DNA from: Photobacterium galatheae
GTDB lineage: Bacteria; Pseudomonadota; Gammaproteobacteria; Enterobacterales; Vibrionaceae
NCBI RefSeq assembly: GCF_000695255.1
Contig: NZ_JMIB01000023.1
Location: 122,612-186,611 of the forward strand
DNA: 64,000 nucleotides
Direction: 5' to 3'
Of the stretch, positions 7,908 to 18,932 are shown in pieces (the stretch's first letter is position 1; the number at the start of each line of letters is the position of its first letter). The notes below the pieces were generated by a model. The model searched no databases and was not told where the DNA came from. It saw only the letters and a list, made by a program, of their open reading frames with translations. Both the position numbers and the translations under genes were made by a program.

Positions 7908-10295
7908 TTAATCACGCAGATTTGCACCAAACTGTTCGCCCAGTACAGCCACAATTGCTTCAACTGCACCTTGGATATCAGCTTCTTCTAACGTTCGCTC
8001 AGCAGATTGCAGGTAAAGTGCAATCGCCAGACTCTTCTTACCGTCTTCAATGCCCTTACCGCGATAAACGTCGAACAGGTTCACATCAGTCAGCAGCTCA
8101 CCACCGTGTGCCTGACAAACGTCCAGAATCTCACCTGCGGCAACATTTTCAGAAACCACAACAGCAATGTCACGACGGTTTGCCGGGAACTTAGATACAG
8201 GCTGAGCCACAGGAATAGCACGGCTGGCAATCGCATTCCACTCAATTTCAAATACGATTGTGCGGCCATTCAAGTCAAACTTACGCTCTAGCTCAGGATG
8301 AACCGTCCCAATAAAGCCCACTTCCTGACCATCAATAACAATCGCAGCAGACTGGCCCGGGTGAAGCGCTGGGTGCTTGGCTGCTTTGAACGTGAAGTCA
8401 GCATCTTTGGCTGTCAGTTCCAGAATCGCTTCCAGATCACCTTTCAGGTCAAAGAAATCAACCGTGTTTGTTGCAATATCCCAGTGCTCTTCACTACGTG
8501 CACCAGCAATCACACCAGCCAGCATGGTTTCCTGACGAATACCATTTTCTGCACTGTTATCCGGAATAAAGCGCATGCCAGATTCGAACAAACGAACACG
8601 TGGCTGCTGACGATTCTGGTTGAAAGCTACCGTATTAAGCAGACCTGGCCACAGGCTCAGACGCATCGCTGACATTTCGGCAGAGATCGGATGCGGCAGA
8701 ATGATGGCGTCGGTTTCAGGCACAATCAATTTCTGCTGCTCTGGCTCAACAAAACTGTAAGTGATGGCTTCGTGATAACCACGGTCAACCAGCAGATCAC
8801 GAACACGTTTCAGCGGCAGATTCGCTTCTTGATGCAGATTCATACTCAGCGCAGCCACAGGTGACTGTGCCGGAATATTGTTGTAACCGTAAACGCGGCC
8901 AACTTCTTCCACCAGATCTTCTTCAATCGCCAGATCGAAACGCCATGATGGCGCGACTGCACGCCAGCCCGTATCCGTTGGTTCGACCATACAGCCAAGA
9001 CGGCTCAGGATTTCAACCACATCTTCATCGGAGACAAAATGACCCAGCAGGCTGTCCAGCTTACTACGACGCAGGATAATGCTGCTTTGCTGAGGCAGAT
9101 GCTGTTCAGATTCAGCTTCAACAATCGGTGCAACTTCACCACCGCAAATCTCAACCATCAGTGCGGTAGCACGCTCCATCGCTTTTGTTTGCAATGCAGC
9201 ATCCACACCACGCTCAAAACGGTGAGAAGAATCTGTGTGCAGACCGTAGCTACGCGCACGACCACGAATAGCATCTGGTGCAAAGAATGCACACTCCAGC
9301 AAAATATCCTTGGTTTCCGGGCTCACACCCGAGTGTTCACCACCAAAGATACCCGCCATCGCCAGCGCTTTAGACTGGTCAGCAATCACCAGCGTATCGC
9401 TGTTCAGTTCAGCTTCTGTGCCATCCAGCAGTGTCAGCTTTTCACCCTGCTCTGCCATACGGACAACGATGCCGCCCTCGATCTGGTTCAGATCAAATGC
9501 ATGCATCGGCTGACCCAGCTCCAGCATCACATAGTTTGTGATATCGACGATCGGATCAATGGAGCGGACGCCACAACGACGCAACTTTTCCGTCATCCAC
9601 AGTGGGGATTCGGCTTTCACGTTCACATTGCGAATGATGCGACCCTGATAACGAGGGCAAGCCTCCGGCGCTTTCACTTCGATAGAAATCTGATCATCAA
9701 TGGCTGGTGCCACGGCTTCGAAGCTTGGCTCAGTGACTGTCGCACGATTCAAAACACCCACTTCACGTGCCAGACCTGTAATACTCAGGCAATCTGCACG
9801 GTTTGGCGTCAGATCAACATCAATCGCGACGTCATCCAGACCCAGAAATTCACGAAAATCTGTACCAATCACCGCATCTTCTGCCAGCTCCATGATACCG
9901 TCAGACTCGATGTCGATTCCCAGTTCAGTGAATGAACACAACATCCCGTGTGAAGGCTGACCACGCAGCTTGGCTTTCTTAATCTTGAAGTCGCCCGGCA
10001 GGACTGCGCCGACTGTAGCAACCGCCACTTTCAGGCCTTGACGACAGTTCGACGCACCACAAACGATGTCCAGCAGTTCTTCTTCGCCAACATCGACTTT
10101 AGTCACGCGCAGTTTGTCGGCATCAGGATGCTGACCACACTCAACCACTTGACCGACTTTGACGCCAGTAAAGCTGCCCGCGACAGGATCAATACTGTCG
10201 ACTTCCAGGCCCGCCATGGTGATCTGGTGAGCTAGTTCTTCGCTGTTGTTCGCAGGGTTCACCCACTCGCGTAGCCAAGATTCAGAGAATTTCAT
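7908..10295 (-). CDS. pheT: Phenylalanyl-tRNA synthetase beta subunit
   Basis: 795 residues, the same length as the E. coli enzyme. Domains in order: an N-terminal EMAP/tRNA-binding OB fold (about 39-148, [22 protein letters not shown]), B3/B4 editing region, B5 domain, catalytic-like core and a C-terminal ferredoxin-fold anticodon-binding domain ([14 protein letters not shown]...). It forms the alpha2-beta2 enzyme with PheS that charges tRNA-Phe and edits Tyr-tRNA-Phe. It lies 20 bases after pheS and ends in a strong terminator. Confidence 0.98.
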   Translation of the reverse strand: MKFSESWLREWVNPANNSEELAHQITMAGLEVDSIDPVAGSFTGVKVGQVVECGQHPDADKLRVTKVDVGEEELLDIVCGASNCRQGLKVAVATVGAVLPGDFKIKKAKLRGQPSHGMLCSFTELGIDIESDGIMELAEDAVIGTDFREFLGLDDVAIDVDLTPNRADCLSITGLAREVGVLNRATVTEPSFEAVAPAIDDQISIEVKAPEACPRYQGRIIRNVNVKAESPLWMTEKLRRCGVRSIDPIVDITNYVMLELGQPMHAFDLNQIEGGIVVRMAEQGEKLTLLDGTEAELNSDTLVIADQSKALAMAGIFGGEHSGVSPETKDILLECAFFAPDAIRGRARSYGLHTDSSHRFERGVDAALQTKAMERATALMVEICGGEVAPIVEAESEQHLPQQSSIILRRSKLDSLLGHFVSDEDVVEILSRLGCMVEPTDTGWRAVAPSWRFDLAIEEDLVEEVGRVYGYNNIPAQSPVAALSMNLHQEANLPLKRVRDLLVDRGYHEAITYSFVEPEQQKLIVPETDAIILPHPISAEMSAMRLSLWPGLLNTVAFNQNRQQPRVRLFESGMRFIPDNSAENGIRQETMLAGVIAGARSEEHWDIATNTVDFFDLKGDLEAILELTAKDADFTFKAAKHPALHPGQSAAIVIDGQEVGFIGTVHPELERKFDLNGRTIVFEIEWNAIASRAIPVAQPVSKFPANRRDIAVVVSENVAAGEILDVCQAHGGELLTDVNLFDVYRGKGIEDGKKSLAIALYLQSAERTLEEADIQGAVEAIVAVLGEQFGANLRD

Positions 10296-10315
10296 AATTT
10301 GCTAGCCCCTAATGC

Positions 10316-11329
<1,014 letters not shown>

Positions 11330-11477
11330 TCAAGGGAGATGATAAATTCGCGTAACGATACATATTAAAGAAAGCTGATGCTAAATCCAAACGCAATCGC
11401 CACTTAGCGGCGCATTTGCTTAAAAAAATTACCAGCTTGGTGCATGAAAGGCAGGAATCCGTTCCTTTGTACAAACT

Positions 11478-11550
11478 CTGCGCTGGCCGACAGCATCCCG
11501 GCTCCCTCCCAACACACGAGGGGAAACCGGGAATGATGAACTCAGCGCAG
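11478..11550 (-). other. Large double hairpin between the TonB-receptor gene and pheS
   Basis: Outer arms CTGCGCTG (11478-11485) and CAGCGCAG (11543-11550) enclose inner arms TCCCGG (11496-11501) and CCGGGA (11527-11532), with further C-rich/G-rich pairing inside. It begins 5 bases after the receptor stop codon on the minus strand. No T-run follows. It could be a terminator, an mRNA 3' structure or part of the pheST leader. Confidence 0.5.
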
Positions 11551-11555
11551 TGCGA

Positions 11556-13748
11556 TTACCATTTATAGGCAACAGAGAGTCGAATATCACGTCCTGCACC
11601 CGGCACACCTGTCGCCAGATAAGGTTCGTAATACCGATCTGTCAGGTTTTTCACCGCCAATCGGACCATGAAATCTTCATTGGAAGGGACAGGCAACCAT
11701 TCCGCATAGAGTTCCTGCAACGTGTAAGACTCACTTTTCACGGATGGATAGAAAATGTCGTCCTTGGGTGCGGTACGGTGTTGTTCATCGTACCACCGAA
11801 CTTGCCAGCCTGTTGTCAGCCCTTCATACCACTGATATCCCAAGCCCAGATTGACATTGAGCGGCGCAATACCCGGCAGGTATTCATTCGTCCCGGAACT
11901 GTCTGCCAGTGAACCTTCATGTTTCCCTCTCAGCAAACTGGCTGACAGATCAGTATACCAGCCGTTCAAGCGGTAAAAGGCGCGAAAATCTGCACCATAA
12001 ATGTGGTAACCATCCAGATTCGTACGCCAGCCCTGCAACTGCTCGACCGACTTTTCACCCCGTCGCTGTACGACATCATGATCAGCCTGATTCCAGTGCA
12101 ATGTCAGCTCTGCGGCAAGATGATCCCCTGCCGTCAGGAATCCTTTCTCCTGATGCAGTGCGCCAAGCTTATAAGCATGAATTCGCTCTGTTCTCAGATC
12201 CCGGCTGCTGCTGATGGCTTTACTCGCGCGGGCATACTGAACCGAATAAATATCATCGATACTCGGTGCCTTCAGGCTATAAGCATAAGCAAAGTTAAAC
12301 GCTGTGGTCGGCAGCCACTGATAATTTACCGCCAGTCGTGGACTCCAGCCGTCATGAGTGACTTCGCTGTAATCATGGCCAGCATCCGGATCATTGTAAT
12401 CGCTCGCCAGATTTCCTTTCCCTTCGCTGACAATGTAATCGTAACGAAGGGACGGCGTGATCAGCCATTGTTCCGTCAGGTGATAATCATCTTTGATGTA
12501 GAAAGAATAAGTATCCTGCGTGCCCGATGGCTCAAAATACGGCGTGTAATAGCCGAAATTCTTATTTTCCTTCTTCGCGGCACTTTTATTGTACACATGA
12601 GAAGTTCGGTCAATTGACCTGTACTGAAGCCCGGTTTCAATGACATGCAGGCCCACTTTAGCCGTATTGGTTAGACTGGCGTAGTCGCGACGATAACTCA
12701 GCCAGGATTCATGGCCGTAGTTACCCGTGGCAACATACATCTCATCCCATGCAATTTTCGGCCGTATCCAGTGGCGTTCATTGCTTGAGTGTGCCAAGAC
12801 CAGTTCGACATCGACCCAAGGGCTGATGGGGGAATACTGATAATTAAAGGTGGTTGTTTCGTCTGTGAAGGTATTATCGACTGTATAAGCATACAAAGCC
12901 TGCTCATAGGAGCCGTATTTCTTGATCTTGGAATCCGTGATCTCTGGCATCCCACCCCGCCGGCTTGCCCATGGCTTCTGCCCGGTATCCTTGTAACGGC
13001 TATGGCTCAGCATGAAACGATGGTTCAGGCTTTCATAACTCAACTTTGCCAGCATGTTTTGCTGTTCATAAGCTGAATAATCTAATTTCTCTCCATTCCC
13101 GAGAGTGACATCATTTGATTCGCGAAAAACGCCATTGACCAAATACTGCCAGTTTTCCCCCAGCAAACCATAAACCGTTGCACTGTAGCGTTCCAGATCG
13201 TCATTGGAGTTATAACCGCCTTGCAGGCGAACACCAAAGGTATCATCTCCCCGCAGGAAATCTGAGGCGTCTTTGGTCGTCAGCTGCATTGTGCCACCAA
13301 AGCCACCGTTCCCCGTACGTACTTCATGGGCACCTTTGGTCAGGTAGACTTCACTGATCAACGCAGGGTCAAAGAAAAAACTACCATAACGATATTGCTG
13401 GAAACCAATCGGCGCACCATCCACCATGATGTTGATGTCATCCGGATCAGAAAATCCCCAAATACTGATTCGCTCACCGCTGGAACGGGCACCACCATCC
13501 AAATTCACACCAGGGATCGCATCTGCCAGTTCAGCCAAATTGATTGGCTGGAGTTCTTCAATCTCACTCAGGGTCATCGTGACTTCACCCGGCTGCGTCA
13601 GGACAACCGGCCTCGCCATGCGTGCACCAATGACATCAATGGTTTCCAACCCCGATTCATCATCTATTGGCTGCGCCAAAACGAAAGGAGTAGACGATAG
13701 CGCCAGGAAAACAGCGGCAGAACAAAATCTTACTCTGAATAAAAACAT
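11556..13748 (-). CDS. TonB-dependent outer-membrane receptor, probably for a siderophore or haem
   Basis: Start set at the ATG at 13748 (MFLFRVRFCSAAVFLALSSTPFVLAQ), which gives a 730-residue precursor with a good signal peptide; no clear ribosome-binding site is visible, and an open frame runs upstream to 13904. After the signal comes a TonB-box-like stretch (ETIDVIGARM), the plug domain (LAELADAIPGVNLDGG, INIMVDGAPIG) and a long beta-barrel ending in the typical aromatic C-terminus (RDIRLSVAYKW). A good Fur box 69 bases upstream indicates iron-repressed expression. The ligand cannot be told from sequence. The gene interrupts the usual rplT-pheS neighbourhood. Confidence 0.88.
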   Translation of the reverse strand: MFLFRVRFCSAAVFLALSSTPFVLAQPIDDESGLETIDVIGARMARPVVLTQPGEVTMTLSEIEELQPINLAELADAIPGVNLDGGARSSGERISIWGFSDPDDINIMVDGAPIGFQQYRYGSFFFDPALISEVYLTKGAHEVRTGNGGFGGTMQLTTKDASDFLRGDDTFGVRLQGGYNSNDDLERYSATVYGLLGENWQYLVNGVFRESNDVTLGNGEKLDYSAYEQQNMLAKLSYESLNHRFMLSHSRYKDTGQKPWASRRGGMPEITDSKIKKYGSYEQALYAYTVDNTFTDETTTFNYQYSPISPWVDVELVLAHSSNERHWIRPKIAWDEMYVATGNYGHESWLSYRRDYASLTNTAKVGLHVIETGLQYRSIDRTSHVYNKSAAKKENKNFGYYTPYFEPSGTQDTYSFYIKDDYHLTEQWLITPSLRYDYIVSEGKGNLASDYNDPDAGHDYSEVTHDGWSPRLAVNYQWLPTTAFNFAYAYSLKAPSIDDIYSVQYARASKAISSSRDLRTERIHAYKLGALHQEKGFLTAGDHLAAELTLHWNQADHDVVQRRGEKSVEQLQGWRTNLDGYHIYGADFRAFYRLNGWYTDLSASLLRGKHEGSLADSSGTNEYLPGIAPLNVNLGLGYQWYEGLTTGWQVRWYDEQHRTAPKDDIFYPSVKSESYTLQELYAEWLPVPSNEDFMVRLAVKNLTDRYYEPYLATGVPGAGRDIRLSVAYKW

Positions 13749-13816
13749 GCGATATAGGTAATAAACTGCATAAAACGAAAGGTGCGGGGATTTTATATCA
13801 AGGACGACGACCGTTA

Positions 13817-13835
13817 AATGAAAATAATTATTATT
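13817..13835. promoter_or_regulatory. Fur box upstream of the TonB receptor
   Basis: AATGAAAATAATTATTATT matches the 19-base Fur consensus AATGATAATNATTATCATT at 16 of 18 defined positions. It lies 69 bases before the receptor ATG and 221 bases before the divergent deacetylase gene. Confidence 0.7.
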
Positions 13836-14056
13836 TGTAAACAAGGCGCTCTGGTTGGTTACATTACGAACAAAGTAAACACCCAGAGGTTTCAGAACCA
13901 TCACTCTTCAAATTGTAACCACCAGCAATTGCCAAAAAGAATGTCGAGATACTCAAATAATTGCTTATCGTGTCTTTCTTTAACAGCAAGCTTGTTATTC
14001 CTTTCTAGAAGGATGTTTTTCTTCGATATGTTTTTTACTCACAAAAAGGAACCCCA

Positions 14057-15403
14057 ATGAAAACACACGCAGCAAAAATATTATCTCTCCTTCTGCTCTC
14101 ATCACCTGGCTTCATTCATGCCGGGTTATCCCCTACCCAGCAGCCCGAGTCATACCCGGCTCGGCAGCATAGTCCGATAGACACTGCTCAAACCCCCTTG
14201 TTCATCTTGCTGGGCTTTGACGATAATATAGAAATCGATGGCCTTCGCTGGGTTACAGATAGACTGAACAACCAGAGTAACCCCCAAGGATTTGATGCGT
14301 TTGCCGGTTCACCACTGACGGCGAGCTTCTTCATGCATTGCCAGCCCGCAAGGAATCAACCAGAAATTGTGAACATATGGCGCCAGCTGAATGCCTCAGG
14401 CCATGAAATTGCCAACCACACAGAAACACACCCTGATGACAAAGTGAACTATAACCCCCTTGAACCCTGGATGACGCCAGAACAGTGGCAGCAAGAAGTC
14501 GCCAGCTGTAATCAATTTCTGACACAAAGTGTTGAGCAAGGTGGCATCGGCGCACCAGCGATTGCAGGGTTTCGTGCACCGTTTCTGACCTACAACGACA
14601 ATACATTCGATGCTTTGATAGCCAATGACATTCAATATGACGTCAGTTTTCCAGCCGGTATTACTGCTGAAGAAAACGGCATGAATAATTACTGGCCCCA
14701 CACTCTGGATAACGGCAGTCCATCTCAGGTGATTGCTCAGCAAGGTGGTTGGAAATCTGTCGTGAAAAATGTACCCGGATTGTGGGAAATACCAATGCAG
14801 GCATTGATGGTGCCAACAGATGAAGAAGCCACTGCATACGGACTCCCCTACTCACTGAACGACAAGATTGCCAGCCGGGTTGCTTATTATGATCCTCAGG
14901 CAAGAAAAGCGGATAATTTTGACTGGAACCTGTACACCACAACCGTTTGGGGGGGATATGGTCTGAATGCTGCTGATGTACTCACCCTGTACAAATACAA
15001 TCTCGACCTTCATTTACAAGGGAACCGAGCCCCGCTGGTCCTGGGTTTGCACTCAGCTTTCTACGGCAAGGTGAATGGTGGTGAGCACCTCGGTATGTCG
15101 GATACCACAGTCGCCGAACGCCAGACGGTATTAAACGAATTTATCCGTTACGCACTCACGAAGCAGGAAGTTCGCTTTGTTTCTCACCGACAGTTAGTGG
15201 CCTGGATGCAGGCACCAACGCCTTATCTGAGCTGTCGTCAAAAAACTTGGTCTGCTTACCAGACGTATCATGCCGGTGATTTAGTGCAATATCAGAGAAG
15301 CTACTGGCAAGCAAAATGGTGGACACTGCAGGAAATGCCGGGAACAACCCCTCACAATCCATGGAAAAAACTGGAAGGTTGTGAAGACAAGTCATCGGGT
15401 TAA
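14057..15403 (+). CDS. Chitin oligosaccharide deacetylase (secreted, with chitin-binding module)
   Basis: 448 residues with a signal peptide ending near HAG (about 22). The NodB/CE4 deacetylase domain shows motif 1 GFDDN (Asp55-Asp56), the metal-binding HTETH (His121 and His125) and motif 3 GFRAPF. The C-terminus (about 393-445) is a CBM5/12-type chitin-binding module with the YxxGDLVxYxxxYWQAKWW pattern. Vibrio enzymes of this kind remove one acetyl group from chitobiose (EC 3.5.1.105), producing a signal for chitinase expression. RBS AAAAAGGAACCCC precedes the ATG. It is divergent from the TonB receptor and shares its 308-base upstream region. Substrate specificity is inferred from family. 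Confidence 0.87.
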   Translation: MKTHAAKILSLLLLSSPGFIHAGLSPTQQPESYPARQHSPIDTAQTPLFILLGFDDNIEIDGLRWVTDRLNNQSNPQGFDAFAGSPLTASFFMHCQPARNQPEIVNIWRQLNASGHEIANHTETHPDDKVNYNPLEPWMTPEQWQQEVASCNQFLTQSVEQGGIGAPAIAGFRAPFLTYNDNTFDALIANDIQYDVSFPAGITAEENGMNNYWPHTLDNGSPSQVIAQQGGWKSVVKNVPGLWEIPMQALMVPTDEEATAYGLPYSLNDKIASRVAYYDPQARKADNFDWNLYTTTVWGGYGLNAADVLTLYKYNLDLHLQGNRAPLVLGLHSAFYGKVNGGEHLGMSDTTVAERQTVLNEFIRYALTKQEVRFVSHRQLVAWMQAPTPYLSCRQKTWSAYQTYHAGDLVQYQRSYWQAKWWTLQEMPGTTPHNPWKKLEGCEDKSSG

Positions 15404-15432
15404 CTTATCTCAGGACGGATCACTGAAAAGAA

Positions 15433-15458
15433 AAAAGGAGAGCCGAAGCTCTCCTTTT
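15433..15458. terminator. Bidirectional terminator between the deacetylase gene and rplT
   Basis: AAAAGGAGAGC (15433-15443) pairs with GCTCTCCTTTT (15448-15458). On the minus strand the loop is a C(UUCG)G tetraloop followed by a T-rich tail, ending the thrS-rplT operon. On the plus strand it ends the deacetylase gene. Confidence 0.88.
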
Positions 15459-15477
15459 CCATCAAACTGAACTGAAA

Positions 15478-15831
15478 TTACAGTGCAGCTTTCGCTTTTT
15501 CAACCAGAACGGTGAAAGTCGCTTTGTCGAAAACAGCGATATCAGCCAGGATCTTACGATCGATTTCGATAGATGCTTTCTTCAGACCGTTGATGAAAGT
15601 GCTGTAGGTCATGTCGTTTTGACGTGCCGCTGCATTGATACGTGCAATCCACAGTTGACGGAAAGTACGTTTCTTGTTGCGACGGTCACGGTAAGCGTAT
15701 TGACCGGCTTTAGTAACTGCTTGGAAAGCTACGCGATAGACACGTGAACGTGCACCGTAGTAACCTTTAGCTTGTTTAAGAACTTTTTTGTGACGTGCAC
15801 GTGCTTGTACACCACGTTTTACGCGAGGCAT
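15478..15831 (-). CDS. rplT: 50S ribosomal protein L20
   Basis: 117 residues, normal length, with the basic N-terminal tail ([20 protein letters not shown]) that threads into 23S rRNA and the globular C-terminal domain ([20 protein letters not shown]...). In E. coli L20 is needed early in 50S assembly and represses its own rpmI-rplT mRNA. Here it is last in thrS-infC-rpmI-rplT, 40 bases after rpmI, and is followed by a strong terminator. Confidence 0.98.
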   Translation of the reverse strand: MPRVKRGVQARARHKKVLKQAKGYYGARSRVYRVAFQAVTKAGQYAYRDRRNKKRTFRQLWIARINAAARQNDMTYSTFINGLKKASIEIDRKILADIAVFDKATFTVLVEKAKAAL

Positions 15832-15871
15832 AGGAAACTCCTAACTTAAATTAAACGGAAACTAAAAACGA

Positions 15872-16066
15872 TTAAGCGAATGGCAGCATACGTGCTACTG
15901 CTGCTACTTCACATGCTGGAAGAATGCAGTTTGGACGCAGCTGACGCTTGTTCTTAGTCGTACGTTTAGTCAGGATGTGACGCTTAGTCGCACGCTTGTA
16001 CTTAAAACCACCAGCAGTTTTCTTGAAACGCTTAGCAGCACCTTTGTTGGATTTCATCTTAGGCAT
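15872..16066 (-). CDS. rpmI: 50S ribosomal protein L35
   Basis: 64 residues from the ATG at 16066 ([20 protein letters not shown]...), the usual L35 start and length; the ATG at 16081 would add five residues. It is strongly basic, with the Vibrio-type C-terminus [21 protein letters not shown]. It binds 23S rRNA on the 50S subunit and is translationally linked to rplT in relatives. Confidence 0.97.
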   Translation of the reverse strand: MPKMKSNKGAAKRFKKTAGGFKYKRATKRHILTKRTTKNKRQLRPNCILPACEVAAVARMLPFA

Positions 16067-16162
16067 GATGAGACTCCGCATTGTTGATAGTTAATAACAC
16101 AGTAATCAGGCGAACAAAAAGCGCTGCTCAAAGCAGCGCTTTGTGCTACTTGAAGGCCTGAA

Positions 16163-16714
16163 TTACTTCTTCTTAGGGGCAAGCATCATGGTCATTTGAC
16201 GACCTTCAACTTTATTAGGGAAGCTCTCGACGACAGCAATGTCGGCCAGTTCATCCTTAATGCGGTTGAGCAGATCGATACCCAGACCTTGGTGGGCCAT
16301 TTCACGACCGCGAAAACGCAGTGTGACTTTACCCTTGTTGCCCTCTTCTAAAAAGCGAGTCAGGTTGCGCAGTTTTACCTGATAATCGCCTTCATCTGTA
16401 CCAGGGCGGAATTTGACTTCCTTCACCTGAATTTGTTTTTGCTTTTTCTTTTGCTCTTTAGCAGCCTTGCTCTTTTCGAACAGGTACTTGCCGTAGTCCA
16501 TCACACGACAGACAGGTGGCTCGGCATTAGGGCTGATTTCAACGAGATCGACACCAGCTTCATTCGCTGTATTGATTGCTTCTTCAATCGAAACAACACC
16601 GATAGATTCGCCATCGATTCCAGTTAAACGAACTTCGCGTACGCCACGGATTTCGCCATTGACACGGTGTGGGTTTTGCTTAACTGGTGCTTGAGTTCTT
16701 CTTCCGCCTTTAAT
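16163..16714 (-). CDS. infC: Translation initiation factor IF-3 (AUU start)
   Basis: 183 residues beginning at ATT (16712-16714) with the protein (M)[25 protein letters not shown] lies 8 bases upstream, inside the last thrS codons. An ATG at 16504 would delete the whole N-terminal domain, so AUU is clearly the start, as in E. coli. The N-domain (about 1-80) and C-domain (about 90-183, [21 protein letters not shown]) are complete. IF-3 keeps 30S subunits free and rejects poor start codons. The rare AUU start lets IF-3 repress its own translation. The ATT is 3 bases after the thrS stop. Confidence 0.97.
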   Translation of the reverse strand: MKGGRRTQAPVKQNPHRVNGEIRGVREVRLTGIDGESIGVVSIEEAINTANEAGVDLVEISPNAEPPVCRVMDYGKYLFEKSKAAKEQKKKQKQIQVKEVKFRPGTDEGDYQVKLRNLTRFLEEGNKGKVTLRFRGREMAHQGLGIDLLNRIKDELADIAVVESFPNKVEGRQMTMMLAPKKK

Positions 16715-16717
16715 ACC

Positions 16718-18646
16718 TTATTCCTCCAAAACATTGAGCTTTCGACTGCTAATCTCTTGCTGCATGTAAGCAACAAAATCATCAATCTTAAATTTACCCA
16801 AATCGTTACCCTTGCGAGTACGAACCGCAATCTCGCCTGCTTCGACTTCTTTGTCGCCGCAAACCAGCATGTACGGAACTCGCTTCAAAGTATGTTCGCG
16901 GATTTTAAAGCCAATTTTCTCATTTCTCAAGTCCGCATTGACTCGGATTCCACTTTTTTGCAGTTTTTCTACAACTTCGCGAACATATTCTGACTGACTG
17001 TCAGTGATATTCATCACAACTGCTTGTTGTGGCGCCAACCAGGTTGGGAAATAACCCGCGTACTCTTCAATCAGAATACCGATGAAACGCTCCAGTGAAC
17101 CAAGAATGGCACGGTGAATCATCACAGGCGTGTGACGCTCGTTATCTTCACCAACATAAGTGGCACCCAAACGCTCAGGCAGAGCAAAGTCTAGCTGAAC
17201 AGTCCCGCACTGCCAAGCACGATCAAGACAGTCATGCAGGGTAAATTCAATCTTAGGCCCGTAGAACGCGCCCTCACCTTCCTGAATGTCATATGGAATG
17301 TTCATGGATTCCAAAGCAACTTTCAGGTCGGATTCCGCACGATCCCACATTTCATCAGAACCAACACGCTTTTCAGGGCGTGTAGACAGCTTCACAACGA
17401 TGTTGTTGAAACCAAAGGTTTCATACATGTCGTACACCATCTTGATACAGGCCGTGACTTCTTCCTGCACCTGATCTTCAGTACAGAAAACGTGGGCATC
17501 ATCCTGCGTAAAGCCACGAACACGCATCAGACCATGAAGTGCACCTGAAGGTTCGTTACGATGACAGCTACCGAACTCTGCCATACGCAGCGGCAGATCA
17601 CGGTAAGATTTCAGACCCTGATTAAAGATCTGAACGTGGCCCGGACAGTTCATCGGCTTGATCGCGTATTCACGCTTCTCAGACTCAGTGGTGAACATGT
17701 TCTCAGCGTACTTATCCCAGTGACCAGAACGTTCCCACAGCACGCGGTCCATCATCAGCGGACCTTTCACTTCCTGGTAATCATACTCAGTCAGTTTACT
17801 GCGAACGAACACTTCCAGTTCACGGAAGACAGTCCAGCCATTGTGATGCCAGAACACCATACCTGGCGCTTCCTGCTGCATATGGTACAGGTCAAGCTGT
17901 TTGCCCAGTTTACGGTGGTCACGCTTGGCCGCTTCTTCCAGACGAGTCAGGTGTGCTTTCAGCGCTTTCTTGTCGTGGAATGCTGTACCGTAAATACGTT
18001 GCAGCATTTTGTTATCGCTGTTACCACGCCAGTACGCACCGGCAACGTTCAGCAGTTTAAAGTGCTGGCAGAAACCCATATGAGGCACGTGCGGGCCACG
18101 ACACATGTCGATATATTCTTCGTGATGGTATAAACCCGGACGATCATCGCGAGAAACATTCTCGTCCAGAATTTCCATCTTGTACGGTTCGCCACGTGAT
18201 TCAAATGCATCACGCGCTTCCTGCCAGCTGACATTCTTTTTGATCACCGGATACTTGGTTTTTGCCAGCTCCACCATACGTTTTTCGATCTTTTCCAGAT
18301 CTTCGGTGGTCAGCGGCTGCTCCAGATCAACGTCATAATAGAAACCGGAATCAATTGTCGGACCGATCGCCATTTTCACATCAGGATAAAGCTGCTTGAT
18401 CGCATGACCCAGCAAGTGAGCACAAGAGTGGCGAACGATTTCCAGACCGTCTTCGTCTTTTGCTGTAATGATTTCCAGGTTTGCGTCGTTTTCAATCAGA
18501 TCGCACGCATCAACGCGTACACCATCAACACGACCAGCGATACAGGCTTTCGCCAGACCAGGGCCGATTGACGCTGCCACATCCATTGTAGAAACCGGGT
18601 TATCAAACTGGCGTTGACTGCCGTCAGGAAGAGTAATTACAGGCAT
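16718..18646 (-). CDS. thrS: Threonyl-tRNA synthetase
   Basis: 642 residues, same length as E. coli. Domains in order: TGS (1-61), editing domain with HxxxH ([10 protein letters not shown]) and the zinc editing cysteine region ([12 protein letters not shown]), class II catalytic core (about 243-535, motif 2 around [27 protein letters not shown] cut short here, with zinc-binding Cys and His) and C-terminal anticodon-binding domain. It charges tRNA-Thr and clears Ser-tRNA-Thr. The RBS AAAGGA precedes the ATG. The leader contains two hairpins resembling the E. coli translational operator (see separate entry), so autorepression is likely. It heads the operon thrS-infC-rpmI-rplT. Confidence 0.98.
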   Translation of the reverse strand: MPVITLPDGSQRQFDNPVSTMDVAASIGPGLAKACIAGRVDGVRVDACDLIENDANLEIITAKDEDGLEIVRHSCAHLLGHAIKQLYPDVKMAIGPTIDSGFYYDVDLEQPLTTEDLEKIEKRMVELAKTKYPVIKKNVSWQEARDAFESRGEPYKMEILDENVSRDDRPGLYHHEEYIDMCRGPHVPHMGFCQHFKLLNVAGAYWRGNSDNKMLQRIYGTAFHDKKALKAHLTRLEEAAKRDHRKLGKQLDLYHMQQEAPGMVFWHHNGWTVFRELEVFVRSKLTEYDYQEVKGPLMMDRVLWERSGHWDKYAENMFTTESEKREYAIKPMNCPGHVQIFNQGLKSYRDLPLRMAEFGSCHRNEPSGALHGLMRVRGFTQDDAHVFCTEDQVQEEVTACIKMVYDMYETFGFNNIVVKLSTRPEKRVGSDEMWDRAESDLKVALESMNIPYDIQEGEGAFYGPKIEFTLHDCLDRAWQCGTVQLDFALPERLGATYVGEDNERHTPVMIHRAILGSLERFIGILIEEYAGYFPTWLAPQQAVVMNITDSQSEYVREVVEKLQKSGIRVNADLRNEKIGFKIREHTLKRVPYMLVCGDKEVEAGEIAVRTRKGNDLGKFKIDDFVAYMQQEISSRKLNVLEE

Positions 18647-18667
18647 TCAATAATCCTTTGTTCAGTG

Positions 18668-18729
18668 GTGCCACATACCAAGTAGCACATGCAATTTTTT
18701 GTTTGACCGTCTGCCAAGATGCAGTACGG
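18668..18729 (-). promoter_or_regulatory. thrS translational operator with tRNA-Thr anticodon mimic
   Basis: In the minus-strand leader, arms GUGCUAC (18688-18682) and GUGGCAC (18674-18668) form a 7-pair stem (one U-G pair) with the 7-base loop UUGGUAU, which has U33, anticodon GGU and A37 exactly as a tRNA-Thr anticodon arm. It ends 21 bases before the thrS ATG. A second hairpin at 18729-18707 (CCGU/ACGG and CUGC/GCAG) is joined by an A/U-rich single strand. This two-arm layout matches the known E. coli thrS operator. Confidence 0.75.
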
Positions 18730-18888
18730 TGATGAGAAATTGTCTGTTTCGGTTTGAATTTTGGTACAAATCAAAATTGCTGACCCCAGACAGAAGGCGA
18801 ATTGTAATAGATTGACTCACAAAACTAAAGCCGCAAAAGACTTGTGGGATGTGAGTCACTTGCAAAAAAGGGTAAAAGTTGCTTTCAT

Positions 18889-18900
18889 TTGTATAGGCAA
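18889..18900. promoter_or_regulatory. HutC operator upstream of hutC
   Basis: TTGTATAGGCAA is close to the dyad TTGTATATACAA bound by HutC-type repressors. It lies 33 bases before the hutC ATG, implying autoregulation. Confidence 0.6.
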
Positions 18901-18932
18901 TTTAAAGTCGAGCACGACTCAGAGACAACACC

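Noticed and set aside
9039..9935. 298-codon open frame opposite pheT
   Set aside because: Shadow of a highly conserved gene; no ribosome site or protein-like character.
11404..11445. 13-codon ORF (MHQAGNFFKQMRR) upstream of pheS, considered as a PheM-like leader peptide
   Set aside because: Only two Phe codons, no convincing ribosome site, and no terminator/antiterminator pair between it and pheS.
13818..14060. 80-codon open frame between the TonB receptor and the deacetylase
   Set aside because: It starts inside the Fur box, lacks a ribosome site and ends in the deacetylase leader; more likely a regulatory region.
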